DNA of 36,473 nt, taken from Thermoleophilia bacterium (GTDB taxonomy: Bacteria; Actinomycetota; Thermoleophilia; Miltoncostaeales; Miltoncostaeaceae). The notes beneath the pieces are model-generated. The model was not told the DNA's origin and ran no database searches. It saw nothing but the letters and a program-made list of their open reading frames with translations. The position numbers and the translations under genes were made by a program. The stretch lies in NCBI GenBank assembly GCA_017882545.1, contig JADGPG010000013.1:1-36473 (forward strand), read 5' to 3'. The first letter of the stretch is position 1. Every line of letters starts with the position of its first letter. Positions 18,269 to 25,140 of this stretch are shown piece after piece.

Positions 18269-20431
18269 ATGGTGCGCGGCGTTCGTCCGTTCCTCCGATC
18301 CGCGGGCGCCCCTGTGACGGCCGTCCCGGCAACGTTCAGGAGCGCCTTTCGGGTCGATCAGAACCTGATCCGGCCGGTCGTCGGAGCCGTGACGGCACTT
18401 CCGGTGGTCGCGGCGTTCGTCATCGGCTTGGCGATCGGCACTCCCCGCACGGCGATCGCGATGGCGCTCGGTGCGAACCTGATCGCCGTGGTCTCCCTCG
18501 TGGGGGCGCCGAGGCTTCCGCTCCGACTCGCGCTCATCGATGCAGTAGCGATGGGGCTGTCGGTGTTCGTCGGCTCCGCCACGGGGCCGTACCCGTGGTT
18601 GCATGCGGCGCTCCTCGCCCCGTGGTGCTTCGCGACGGGGATGCTCGTCGTCTTCGGCCAGACCCAGGCGACCGTCGGCACCCAGGCAATCATCGCCTAT
18701 CTCGTGATCGGGCGGTTCTCGCAGGCGCCACTGCCGAGCGCCCACACCGGCCTCCTGGTGATCGCCGGCGCACTCATCGAGATCCTCGCCCTGCTCGTGC
18801 TGCGCCTGCCGCCGAGCCTCCACTTTCAGCGGACACAAGTGGCGGACGGCTTCGACGCCCTGTCCACGCTTGCCCTCCGCGACCCGTACCGGTCGACGGT
18901 CGACGTCGCCGCCACGCTGGACGAGGCGGAGCGCGCGCTCTCATCACCATCACTGTTCGGCCGGACCGACGTCCGCGAACTCCGAGCGGCGCTCGATCAG
19001 GCGCGCCGCGTCCGACTCGATCTCTCCACTCTCGCCGGTCTGCGCGCACGACTCGCCACCGAGGGGAACTTCGCCGCCGAGTCGGCGGTGGAGAGCTGCC
19101 TCGAAGACGCCGCCACGGCCCTCGCCGCGATCGCCGCCGACCTACGCCGGCCGGCAGAGGAGCCGGGGTGGCACGCGGCGGCGTGGGCATTCCGGGAACG
19201 CGTCGACCGGCTCGAGCGTGAGATCGGCCCGGGCACGGCCGGCGCGGACCTGAGCGCGGCCCATTGCGTTGCCGGGCTCGACGCCATCGGCGGGCAGATC
19301 CGCGCTGCAGGCAATCTCGTCGACGCGGCAGGTTCGACCGGCGGGCGGGAACTGTGGCGACCCGGCATCGTCATCGCCGGTGTCCGCGCGCCTGGCCGCT
19401 GGCGGCACGACCTCACGGTGCTCATCGAGAACTGCCACCGCAACGCCCCGGCCTTCCGCCACGCGGTCCGACTCGCAGTCGCTGTCCCGGCATCCGCCCT
19501 CTTGGCTGCGTGGCTCTCGCTGCCGCGGGGATTCTGGGTCCCATATGCGGTCGCCGTCATTCTCAAGCCGGACTACAGCACCCTGTTCGGCCGCGGAGTC
19601 GGCCGTGTGCTCGGGACGCTGCTCGGCGCAACGCTCGCCGCCGCACTCATCAGCGCCTTGCGCCCCGACCTTGCCATGACCGCGGTGCTGATCGCGCTCA
19701 CGGCCTGGGTGGCCTACTCGACCTACGTCGCCAGCTTCTCGGTGGGCGTCGGATTTGTAACGGCGCTCGTATTGATCCTCCTGAGCACCGCGATGCCGAA
19801 CCCGATCAGCACGTCCGCGGACCGATTCATCGACATCATCCTCGGCGGGCTCATCGCCGCCGCCGCGTACCGCGCATGGCCGACGTCGCCTCGGGGCGCG
19901 GTACGCGATGCCGAGTCCGAGCTCTTTCACACGCTGCGGGAGTACCTCGAGGTGGTGTTCGTCGCCGTCGAAGGGGGGCCTGTCCGACGCTCGGCGCTCA
20001 CCTCCCGATCGCGCGCGAACCGGCGCGCCTGGGCCCGGGCGGAAGCCGCCGTGGGCCGATCGATCCAGGAGCCCGCATCGACCCCGGCCGACGTGTCAAA
20101 GGCACGCGGCCTCCTTGCCGCCGCGCTTCGGATCGTCCGAGCGAGCCACGCGCTGCGCATCGATGCCACCCACGGAGCGACGGTCACGAGCTCCCGCGAA
20201 TTCGAGCTCCTGCGCGACGGTCTGCTCGGCGCGCTCGATACCCTCTCGACGCATCTCGCCCAGCGCCCGGCGAACGCCACACCCGAGCTTCGGGTCCTCT
20301 ATCGGGGGATCGAACAGGCCGGCGACGCGGCGCACGTCCCGCGGTCGGTTCGGCTGCACCTCGACGAACTTGTCAACGCCATCAACACGGCGATGTACCT
20401 CACGGCACTCGCGGAGTCATCGCAGCGGTGA
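18269..20431 (+). CDS. FUSC-family inner membrane transporter (aromatic acid exporter-like)
   Basis: About 720 aa with the duplicated FUSC layout: six hydrophobic segments near residues 30-180, a helical cytoplasmic region of about 230 residues, a second set of helices near 415-550, and a cytoplasmic helical tail. The second set carries the FUSC_2 hallmark: WVPYAVAVILKPDYSTLFGRG followed by GRVLGTLLGA. Relatives such as YccS and AaeB export hydroxylated aromatic acids and other amphiphiles. The start is uncertain between ATG 18269 (behind a hairpin) and GTG 18314; neither has a good ribosome binding site. Frame extension upstream to 18077 looks non-coding. A hairpin terminator follows. Confidence 0.83.
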   Translation: MVRGVRPFLRSAGAPVTAVPATFRSAFRVDQNLIRPVVGAVTALPVVAAFVIGLAIGTPRTAIAMALGANLIAVVSLVGAPRLPLRLALIDAVAMGLSVFVGSATGPYPWLHAALLAPWCFATGMLVVFGQTQATVGTQAIIAYLVIGRFSQAPLPSAHTGLLVIAGALIEILALLVLRLPPSLHFQRTQVADGFDALSTLALRDPYRSTVDVAATLDEAERALSSPSLFGRTDVRELRAALDQARRVRLDLSTLAGLRARLATEGNFAAESAVESCLEDAATALAAIAADLRRPAEEPGWHAAAWAFRERVDRLEREIGPGTAGADLSAAHCVAGLDAIGGQIRAAGNLVDAAGSTGGRELWRPGIVIAGVRAPGRWRHDLTVLIENCHRNAPAFRHAVRLAVAVPASALLAAWLSLPRGFWVPYAVAVILKPDYSTLFGRGVGRVLGTLLGATLAAALISALRPDLAMTAVLIALTAWVAYSTYVASFSVGVGFVTALVLILLSTAMPNPISTSADRFIDIILGGLIAAAAYRAWPTSPRGAVRDAESELFHTLREYLEVVFVAVEGGPVRRSALTSRSRANRRAWARAEAAVGRSIQEPASTPADVSKARGLLAAALRIVRASHALRIDATHGATVTSSREFELLRDGLLGALDTLSTHLAQRPANATPELRVLYRGIEQAGDAAHVPRSVRLHLDELVNAINTAMYLTALAESSQR

Positions 20432-20437
20432 CGACCA

Positions 20438-20456
20438 CGGGCGTCGTATACGCCCG
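20438..20456 (+). terminator. Hairpin terminator after the FUSC gene
   Basis: A perfect 7-bp stem CGGGCGT/ACGCCCG with a 5-base loop starts 6 bases after the stop. The following 240 bases up to the next stop codon show no gene. Confidence 0.55.
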
Positions 20457-20697
20457 ATGACCCCGCGGTCCGATGCAGCGACGTCGCGCGCGCCCGCATG
20501 ATTGGGATCAGACGTCGGGTGATCGTTGGTCAACGCGAGAATGTCCGGCAGCTAGGCCACCCCGCCGCCGGTGTCGCTCCGCGGGGCGGTGCATCCGAAT
20601 CCGGCGTTGTTGCCGACACCTTGGGCGCCTCCCTACGACACGTCGGCTCGCGGTCCGGGATCGCGGCACGGAGGCGCCCCCGACGGGGCCCCGATCG

Positions 20698-20973
20698 TCA
20701 GCCGGTCTCTTCGAGCACGAGGGCACGGACCGAGCTCGGCACGACGCCGCCGCGTCCCATTGCGGCCCGAAGCTCTGCGTCCTCGAGAAACGCGCCAGCC
20801 GACGCTGCGTCGGAGAACACGTGCTCGACCACCACGTGGTTCGGGTTGTCGACATCCTGCAGGACGCGGTGGGATGTCACGCCACCCCTCGCGCGGGCGC
20901 CTTCGACGGAGTCGTACACCTGGCGCCAGGTCCCGTAGTCGGCGACTTCGTGGTCAACAATCAATGTCGTCAT
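20698..20973 (-). CDS. Small dimeric alpha/beta-barrel protein (ABM/cyclase-like)
   Basis: 91 aa with the ferredoxin-like dimeric barrel pattern of antibiotic-biosynthesis-monooxygenase and related families: MTTLIVDHEVADYGTWRQVY, then VTSHRVLQDVDNPNHVVVEHVF, then a helix with an acidic end (AFLEDAELRAAM). The substrate is unknown. The ATG at 20971-20973 has AAAGG seven bases upstream; an ATG 20 codons earlier is in frame but translates the AT-rich promoter region. It is divergent from a MarR regulator, so it is probably the MarR target, perhaps acting on an aromatic or quinone-like compound (inference). Confidence 0.78.
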   Translation of the reverse strand: MTTLIVDHEVADYGTWRQVYDSVEGARARGGVTSHRVLQDVDNPNHVVVEHVFSDAASAGAFLEDAELRAAMGRGGVVPSSVRALVLEETG

Positions 20974-21031
20974 GATCAGGCCTTTCTTTGCGGGGACATC
21001 ACGTCGACCCGACATGATGCTTTTCATCAAC

Positions 21032-21044
21032 AAGTAATATACTT
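21032..21044. promoter_or_regulatory. Candidate MarR operator in a divergent promoter region
   Basis: A perfect inverted repeat AAGTA-ATA-TACTT lies in a strikingly AT-rich stretch (about 21010-21065) between the divergent ABM-like gene and marR. This is the usual place and size for a MarR dimer site controlling both promoters. Confidence 0.5.
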
Positions 21045-21081
21045 CATATCTGCAAGCATAATATGGGAGGTCTACTTCATC

Positions 21082-21615
21082 GTGTCAAGTACTTTGAACG
21101 AGTCTGAGCGCTGGCGCGACGAGCTCCCCGAAGCTGATGCATTCTCCGCCGAGGAGTTTCGTGCTTGGCGGGGATTGATCCGGCTGCGACAGACCGCGAT
21201 GCGCGAAATCGATCGACGGCTCCGAGCGGCCAGTGACATCACGCTCGCCGACTACGGCGTGCTGATCACCCTGGTGGGCGCCTCGGGCATGCGGCTCCGG
21301 ATGTCGGATCTCGGTGCGCAGCGGATGCTGAGTCCGAGTGGCATGACCCGCGTGGTCGCGGGGCTCGAAGATCGCGGACTCGTCAGACGCGAACCGGATC
21401 CCACCGACGGCCGCGGATCACTTGCCGCCCTCACGCGCGCTGGACTGGAGGCACTTCGTCGGGCCCAAGTGCACCATCACGCAGCGGTACGAGAGACCTA
21501 TCTCGGTCGGCTCACGCCACGTGAACTTGATCGGCTGGCACAGCTGTTCGAAAAGGCACTCCCTGGCGTGATCAGCTCACCGGTCTGGCCGGCGAACGAC
21601 TCCGGGGCCCGCTGA
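21082..21615 (+). CDS. MarR-family transcriptional regulator
   Basis: 177 aa with the MarR winged helix: FRAWRGLIRLRQTAMREIDRRL dimerisation helix, LADYGVLITLVGA, recognition helix region LSPSGMTRVVAGLEDRG, and the wing LVRREPDPTDGRGSLAALT. MarR proteins are ligand-responsive repressors that often control a divergent gene. The GTG at 21082 is the only sensible start in frame; GGGAGG lies 11 bases upstream, slightly far. The stop at 21615 is followed within 22 bases by the first copy of the tRNA-derived att repeat, so this gene marks the left chromosomal flank of the islands. Confidence 0.88.
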   Translation: MSSTLNESERWRDELPEADAFSAEEFRAWRGLIRLRQTAMREIDRRLRAASDITLADYGVLITLVGASGMRLRMSDLGAQRMLSPSGMTRVVAGLEDRGLVRREPDPTDGRGSLAALTRAGLEALRRAQVHHHAAVRETYLGRLTPRELDRLAQLFEKALPGVISSPVWPANDSGAR

Positions 21616-21636
21616 CCCTGGCGTGCAGGTCTATGA

Positions 21637-21679
21637 ATGGGCCGTGTGGGGATCGAACCTACGACCTTGGGATTAAGAG
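21637..21679. repeat. tRNA-Lys-derived att copy A (distal end of island 1)
   Basis: 43 bases identical, except for one change at position 12 (G for A), to the 3' part of the intact tRNA-Lys gene at 23868-23910. It covers the acceptor 3' arm, T arm, variable region and part of the anticodon arm. It cannot fold as a tRNA because the 5' half is missing. Identity breaks off at both edges, as expected for an attachment site. Confidence 0.8.
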
Positions 21680-21895
21680 TCGCTTCGGACACGATTCGTG
21701 ACCGCAGGCGCACGGGCTGCTTATCAGGATTTCCAGGTGTTTAGTATCGACCCACGGACCCAGTAGTCTGCCCCCAATCCAGGGTCCTGTTCCCACCATT
21801 CTTGCTGCGACGATGGGATCGTCCGGTTCGGTCCGCTACATAACTCCTACTCCCACTTTGACGAGTGCCAAGAGAGCCGCCAGGAGGAACGTGGA

Positions 21896-22630
21896 ATGAA
21901 CGACGAGGACCGCAAGTCTGCCCGAGCGATCCGTGGTAGTCAGATGGCCGTCGTTCGGGAGTCGTTCATCCGCGAGGTCGAGTCCAGCGAGCCTCGGCAG
22001 CGACTGCGGGCTTTCCTTACGCCAGACGTCGAGGAAGCGATTCGAGGCCAGATGGCGGAGTGGCTGTCGGACGCGGTGCTCGCACTTCGAGTTACAGAGA
22101 CAGCGCTTCGGGCAGTCCTGGACGGGGGCCGGTTTAGGACTCGGGAGGAGATCGGTCCCCCCAACCCTCAGCGGTCAGCGGATCTCGAGCGCTCGATCTG
22201 GACTATCGACAGCGAGGAACCCGCCGACTTACCGGTCTACGGGTACGCGGCGACCGTCGGCGACGTTCGCGACCGAGATGGCGGCGACGCGACAAGGAGG
22301 ACGCTCCGGGAGACCTTCGGTTCGGCGAGGGTCATCCTCAACGACTCGCTGCGGGATCGGACGACATTCACTATGCACGACAGCCTTTCATTGCTGGAGA
22401 GGCGCGCCGTCGCGCCGAGCCTCATCACGGCACCGAGCCACTTGTCTTGGCCTCCCGAAGGTGACTTCAAGCGAAAGAACCTCGATTGGTGTGGTGCCGA
22501 CGAATTCTTTGAACTGCAGATTCTCGGTGGCGTCTATGTGGATGACATCGCTGAGGTGCTCTTTGACTGGGAACCAGCGCAGGTAACCAAGGAGGCACTC
22601 GGTGACGTCCCGTTCGCTGTCGCCGACTGA
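21896..22630 (+). CDS. Hypothetical island protein; C-terminal region resembles phage-associated ADP-ribosyltransferase-like domains
   Basis: 244 aa with a strong ribosome binding site (AGGAGG, 8 bases before the ATG), so it is a real gene. The N-terminal 70 residues are charged and helical. From about residue 115 the chain reads LPVYGYAATVGDV, then FGSARVILNDSLRDRTTFTMHDSL, and near residue 205 FFELQILGGVYVDDIAEVLF. This order (PVYGY, RxRTTxTxxDSL, ExQxxGGxxxDDIxxV) matches what I recall from proteins linked to phage head-morphogenesis ADP-ribosyltransferases and DUF3626-type toxins. If so, it could be a toxin or defence effector carried by the island. No partner antitoxin gene is visible. 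The function is unproven. Confidence 0.7.
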   Translation: MNDEDRKSARAIRGSQMAVVRESFIREVESSEPRQRLRAFLTPDVEEAIRGQMAEWLSDAVLALRVTETALRAVLDGGRFRTREEIGPPNPQRSADLERSIWTIDSEEPADLPVYGYAATVGDVRDRDGGDATRRTLRETFGSARVILNDSLRDRTTFTMHDSLSLLERRAVAPSLITAPSHLSWPPEGDFKRKNLDWCGADEFFELQILGGVYVDDIAEVLFDWEPAQVTKEALGDVPFAVAD

Positions 22631-22713
22631 CACCTTGAGGGAGTAGAGAAAGTTCTCACGACCGAAGCGAGTCACGGCCCAAGGAGACCGTCGGACCGAA
22701 TGTGGCGCCGGCC

Positions 22714-22771
22714 GAGCGCCGGCCGCGGTCGCGGCCCCATGCGAGCGCCGGCCGCGGTCGCGGCCCCATGC
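22714..22771. repeat. Two exact tandem 29-bp repeats with internal palindrome
   Basis: The units at 22714-22742 and 22743-22771 are identical, and a partial third unit follows (22772-22787). Each contains GGCCGCG-GT-CGCGGCC, a 7-bp perfect inverted repeat, giving two hairpins in a row. There are no spacers, so it is not a CRISPR array. It could be a terminator cluster for the island gene or a protein-binding site. Confidence 0.7.
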
Positions 22772-22797
22772 GAGCGACCGTGGCCGGCGGACCTGCC

Positions 22798-22816
22798 GTT
22801 CCCACTTTGTTCCCAC
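22798..22816. repeat. GTTCCCAC direct repeats near att copy B
   Basis: GTTCCCAC occurs at 22798-22805 and 22809-22816, one helical turn apart (11 bases), and once more at 21789-21796 near copy A. The placement inside the two ends of island 1 resembles integrase arm-type sites. Confidence 0.5.
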
Positions 22817-22888
22817 TCGAGGCCCCGAGCGAAATCGGATCGCGCTTCGGTGGAATGAGATCGCCGTTGAATAATGCGATCTGCGAAA

Positions 22889-22931
22889 ATGGGCCGTGTA
22901 GGGATCGAACCTACGACCTTGAGATTAAGAG
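22889..22931. repeat. tRNA-Lys-derived att copy B (between islands 1 and 2)
   Basis: 43 bases matching the 3' part of the tRNA-Lys gene with one change (A for G at position 34). Identity ends on the left at the AT before the acceptor sequence and on the right within the anticodon loop, the same limits as copy A. The 5' half of the tRNA is absent. Confidence 0.8.
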
Positions 22932-23040
22932 GTCTGCGCGCCGAGTGCCGCTGAGTACATCCCTGTCCAGAAGGTCCCGTAATGGGTGGGGTTCCTCGCA
23001 GTTGCATCTCAGCCTGATTACTTCCGAGTGCCGTGGGGTC

Positions 23041-23059
23041 TGTTGACCATGTGTTGACC
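23041..23059. repeat. TGTTGACC direct repeats
   Basis: TGTTGACC at 23041-23048 and 23052-23059, spaced 11 bases, near the copy B end of island 2. The spacing equals that of the GTTCCCAC pair of island 1 but the sequence differs, which would fit a different integrase specificity. Confidence 0.4.
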
Positions 23060-23133
23060 CCCGGCAGCCGATGAACGAGGTTCGCCCAGCGCCAATTGGC
23101 GGAACAGCCCGCGCCCCGAACAGGTTGCTGTCG

Positions 23134-23646
23134 CTAGGGGCGAGCGATCGCCTCGGCGGTTACCGAGACCCCTCCGCGCAGCGTTTGAAGTATGACGCAG
23201 TAGCGCTCCGTCAGCCGTAGAAGCGTCGCGAGAACTTCGTCGTCCGCTTGGGTGTCCAGCTCAAAGCGCAGGCGGATGTCCCGGAACCCCACTGGCGCAT
23301 CTTTCGCAACGCCAAGTGTCCCTCGAAAGTCAAGGTCCCCCTCGGCGCACACCCTTCCGCTGTGGACATCCGCACCAATCGCAAGGGCCACCGCGCGCAA
23401 GGTCACGCCGGCACACGCCACAAGGGCCTCCAGCAGCATGTCCCCTGAACAGGCGAGCGTTCCGTCCCCGCCCGTCGCAGGATGGAGTCCCGCAGCGACG
23501 AGTGCACGCCCGGTTTCCACCCGGCAGGCGACCCCGTTAGGGTCCAGATCCCCTGACGCTGCCAGCGTGATCAGCGCGGCATCAGCATCCTGGCGGTACC
23601 GCTCCTTGAGCGGAGCCTGAACCTCGCGGAATTCCTCGGCGTCCAT
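23134..23646 (-). CDS. OsmC/Ohr-family protein
   Basis: About 170 aa with the OsmC fold pattern: GDGTLACSGDMLLEALVACAGVTLRAVA with the first conserved cysteine, a strand-rich middle (GDLDFRGTLGVAKDAPVGF), and the second cysteine in LTERYCVILQTLRGG. OsmC and Ohr proteins use the cysteine pair to reduce organic hydroperoxides; some family members lack activity. I prefer the ATG at 23644-23646, nine bases after AGGA, over the ATG at 23655. It is cargo of island 2, on the same strand as the tRNA. Confidence 0.82.
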   Translation of the reverse strand: MDAEEFREVQAPLKERYRQDADAALITLAASGDLDPNGVACRVETGRALVAAGLHPATGGDGTLACSGDMLLEALVACAGVTLRAVALAIGADVHSGRVCAEGDLDFRGTLGVAKDAPVGFRDIRLRFELDTQADDEVLATLLRLTERYCVILQTLRGGVSVTAEAIARP

Positions 23647-23868
23647 TGCGCGCATGTCCTGTCATGGGGTCGCGGTCACGATTCCAGCCGATCGTGGGCT
23701 CGTCAAGCCTGAGCCGGTGGGCCCGTCGAACGCGCGACGTGGTTCTCGTCCACGCCGCACAGTGGGATTGTCTGCTCGCCGCGGACCGTTCGGACCGATA
23801 GAAGCGGGTCGACGATGGACACTCGCTCGGGTATCCGATCGGTCTGACCTCCAAGGGAATCAACATCA

Positions 23869-23941
23869 TGGGCCGTGTAGGGATCGAACCTACGACCTTG
23901 GGATTAAGAGTCCCCTGCTCTACCAGCTGAGCTAACGGCCC
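23869..23941 (-). tRNA. tRNA-Lys (anticodon CTT)
   Basis: Complete cloverleaf on the minus strand. The acceptor arm GGGCCGT/ACGGCCC pairs perfectly, the D arm contains GCTCAGCTGGTAGAGC, the anticodon loop is CTCTTAA between GGGGA and TCCCA (anticodon CTT), and the T arm holds GTTCGATCC. The discriminator is A and CCA is not encoded. It lies downstream of the TPR gene, and its 3' half is the attachment site used by the two islands to its left. Confidence 0.96.
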
Positions 23942-23990
23942 GAGGGCGGACATCCTACCAATCCGCCGCCGCAAATCGGGCGGATTCCGC

Positions 23991-24938
23991 CTAGCTCGCG
24001 CCGAGCTTCTTCAGCTGCGCTTTCACAGCCGCTGCATGCGGGCCAGCCGGAGCAAGCTCAAGGTACTTTCGATAGGCCGCGATCGCTTGTGGTTTCTCGG
24101 CGGCCGCCTGCGACAGCTGGCCAAGATCGTAGAAACCGTCAGCGTTCCGCGGATTCCGCGAGGTGAAACCAGATGCCAGCTTCGCGGCGACGGCCGCTTG
24201 GCCGGCGTGTGTGTAGATCGAGGCCATGCGGCTCATATAGGAAGCGTTGTGCGGGGCAAGGGTGGTGGCCCGCACAGCGGCCGTCAGCGCACCGTTGAGG
24301 TTCTGCTCGACGAGGTAGGCCGCGGTGAGGGCGTCCCAGGCCGCCGCGTTCTTCGGCTGCGCCGTCGTGACCGCCTGCGCGGCGCGGACCGTGGCGAGTG
24401 CTGGAAGGTGACCACGGACGGCCGTCGGCGTCGCGCCCGGTGGGGCAACAGCCAGATAGCGCTGATAGGCCGAATATGCCAGGGCCGCGTTGCCGCCGTT
24501 GTCTGCCAGCTGACCGAGTTGAGCCCACCCGTCGGGATCGCTCGGGACACGTTTGGTGTAGGCCTGGACGGCCGCTATGGCAGAAACCGGCTGACCGGTT
24601 GTCGTATACAGCTGGGCCAATGTCAGCGCGGAGGTCTTGTCCGACGGATCGAGCTTCGCTGCATGCTTAGCGGCCGTGATCGCGTCGGTGTTCTTGTTGG
24701 CCGCCTGGTAGGCGGTCGCCAGATCGTCCCAGGCTTGGACGCTGGTCGGGCTCGTGCTGACGGCTGCCTTCGCGTCGCTGATCAGCTGGCTGCTCGACGA
24801 TGACGGGCTGCCAAACGCCGAGACCAGGATCAGCACGATACCCCCGCCCACGAAGGCGAGGGACGTGAAGATCGCGAGAACCCGCGCCCAGCGCTTGGTG
24901 CGCTTTTCGTCCAGTAGCACTGACGCCCACGCTAACAC
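23991..24938 (-). CDS. Membrane-anchored tetratricopeptide-repeat protein
   Basis: About 315 aa. A short basic N-terminus is followed by one transmembrane helix (VLAIFTSLAFVGGGIVLILVSAF), a serine-rich linker and six or so TPR units, for example AWDDLATAYQAANKNTDAI, ALTLAQLYTTTGQPVSAI and GFYDLGQLSQAAAEKPQAI. TPRs serve as protein-binding scaffolds; no catalytic domain is seen. The topology suggests the repeats lie outside the membrane. The first GTG is at 24938; a second in-frame GTG at 24920 is equally plausible. It follows the small membrane peptide gene on the same strand. Confidence 0.8.
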   Translation of the reverse strand: MLAWASVLLDEKRTKRWARVLAIFTSLAFVGGGIVLILVSAFGSPSSSSSQLISDAKAAVSTSPTSVQAWDDLATAYQAANKNTDAITAAKHAAKLDPSDKTSALTLAQLYTTTGQPVSAIAAVQAYTKRVPSDPDGWAQLGQLADNGGNAALAYSAYQRYLAVAPPGATPTAVRGHLPALATVRAAQAVTTAQPKNAAAWDALTAAYLVEQNLNGALTAAVRATTLAPHNASYMSRMASIYTHAGQAAVAAKLASGFTSRNPRNADGFYDLGQLSQAAAEKPQAIAAYRKYLELAPAGPHAAAVKAQLKKLGAS

Positions 24939-25010
24939 ACCACCCCGGGCGGCCCGCCATCGCGCCGTTCCGATGGCGCACGGTCCGACCAGCGGCGCCG
25001 AGGCACCGAA

Positions 25011-25130
25011 CTAGGGCGTACCCCATGCTGCAACGACGACCAGAACGACCATCCCGATGACAAACAGGAGGGCCGTGACGGCCGCCATGACGCGGACTCG
25101 CCGGGGATGTTCGATGTCGTCGAAAATCAT
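25011..25130 (-). CDS. Small single-helix membrane protein (39 aa)
   Basis: A short frame starting MIFDDIEHPRRVRVMAAV and continuing into one hydrophobic helix (LLFVIGMVVLVVVAAW). The charged N-terminus and single helix look like a genuine small membrane protein. It starts 10 bases after the amidohydrolase stop on the same strand and precedes the TPR membrane protein, suggesting co-transcription. The ribosome binding site is weak. I do not recognise it. Confidence 0.5.
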   Translation of the reverse strand: MIFDDIEHPRRVRVMAAVTALLFVIGMVVLVVVAAWGTP

Positions 25131-25140
25131 CGGGACCACG

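Larger units (their letters stand above)
21637..22931. mobile_element. Island 1: integrase-less element between att copies A and B
   Basis: About 1.25 kb from copy A to copy B. It carries one well-supported gene (21896-22630) with lower-GC codon use than its neighbours. TCCCACTTTG occurs near both ends (21851-21860 and 22800-22809), and GTTCCCAC three times, in the positions of integrase arm sites. No recombinase gene is present, so it is a remnant or a cis-mobilisable cassette dependent on another element's integrase (inference). Confidence 0.6.
22631..23133. other. Non-coding stretch spanning the junction of islands 1 and 2
   Basis: About 500 bases without a credible gene. It holds a tandem 29-bp palindromic repeat, GTTCCCAC direct repeats, att copy B and TGTTGACC direct repeats, each listed separately. 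The open frames crossing it are low-complexity translations of the repeats or of tRNA sequence. Confidence 0.6.
22889..23910. mobile_element. Island 2: integrase-less element between att copy B and the intact tRNA-Lys
   Basis: About 1 kb from copy B to the matching part of the intact tRNA. Its only clear gene encodes an OsmC-family protein. TGTTGACC direct repeats lie 110 bases inside copy B. As the element closest to the tRNA it should be the more recent insertion if integration always restores the tRNA (inference). Confidence 0.55.

Noticed and set aside
22714-22787. Possible CRISPR array
   Set aside because: The 29-bp units have a palindrome and a CRISPR-like length but are directly adjacent with no spacers, and no cas gene is present.
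21637-22931. Additional tRNA genes at 21637 and 22889
   Set aside because: Both contain only the 3' half of tRNA-Lys. The D arm and 5' acceptor strand are missing, so they cannot fold as tRNAs; they are treated as att copies.
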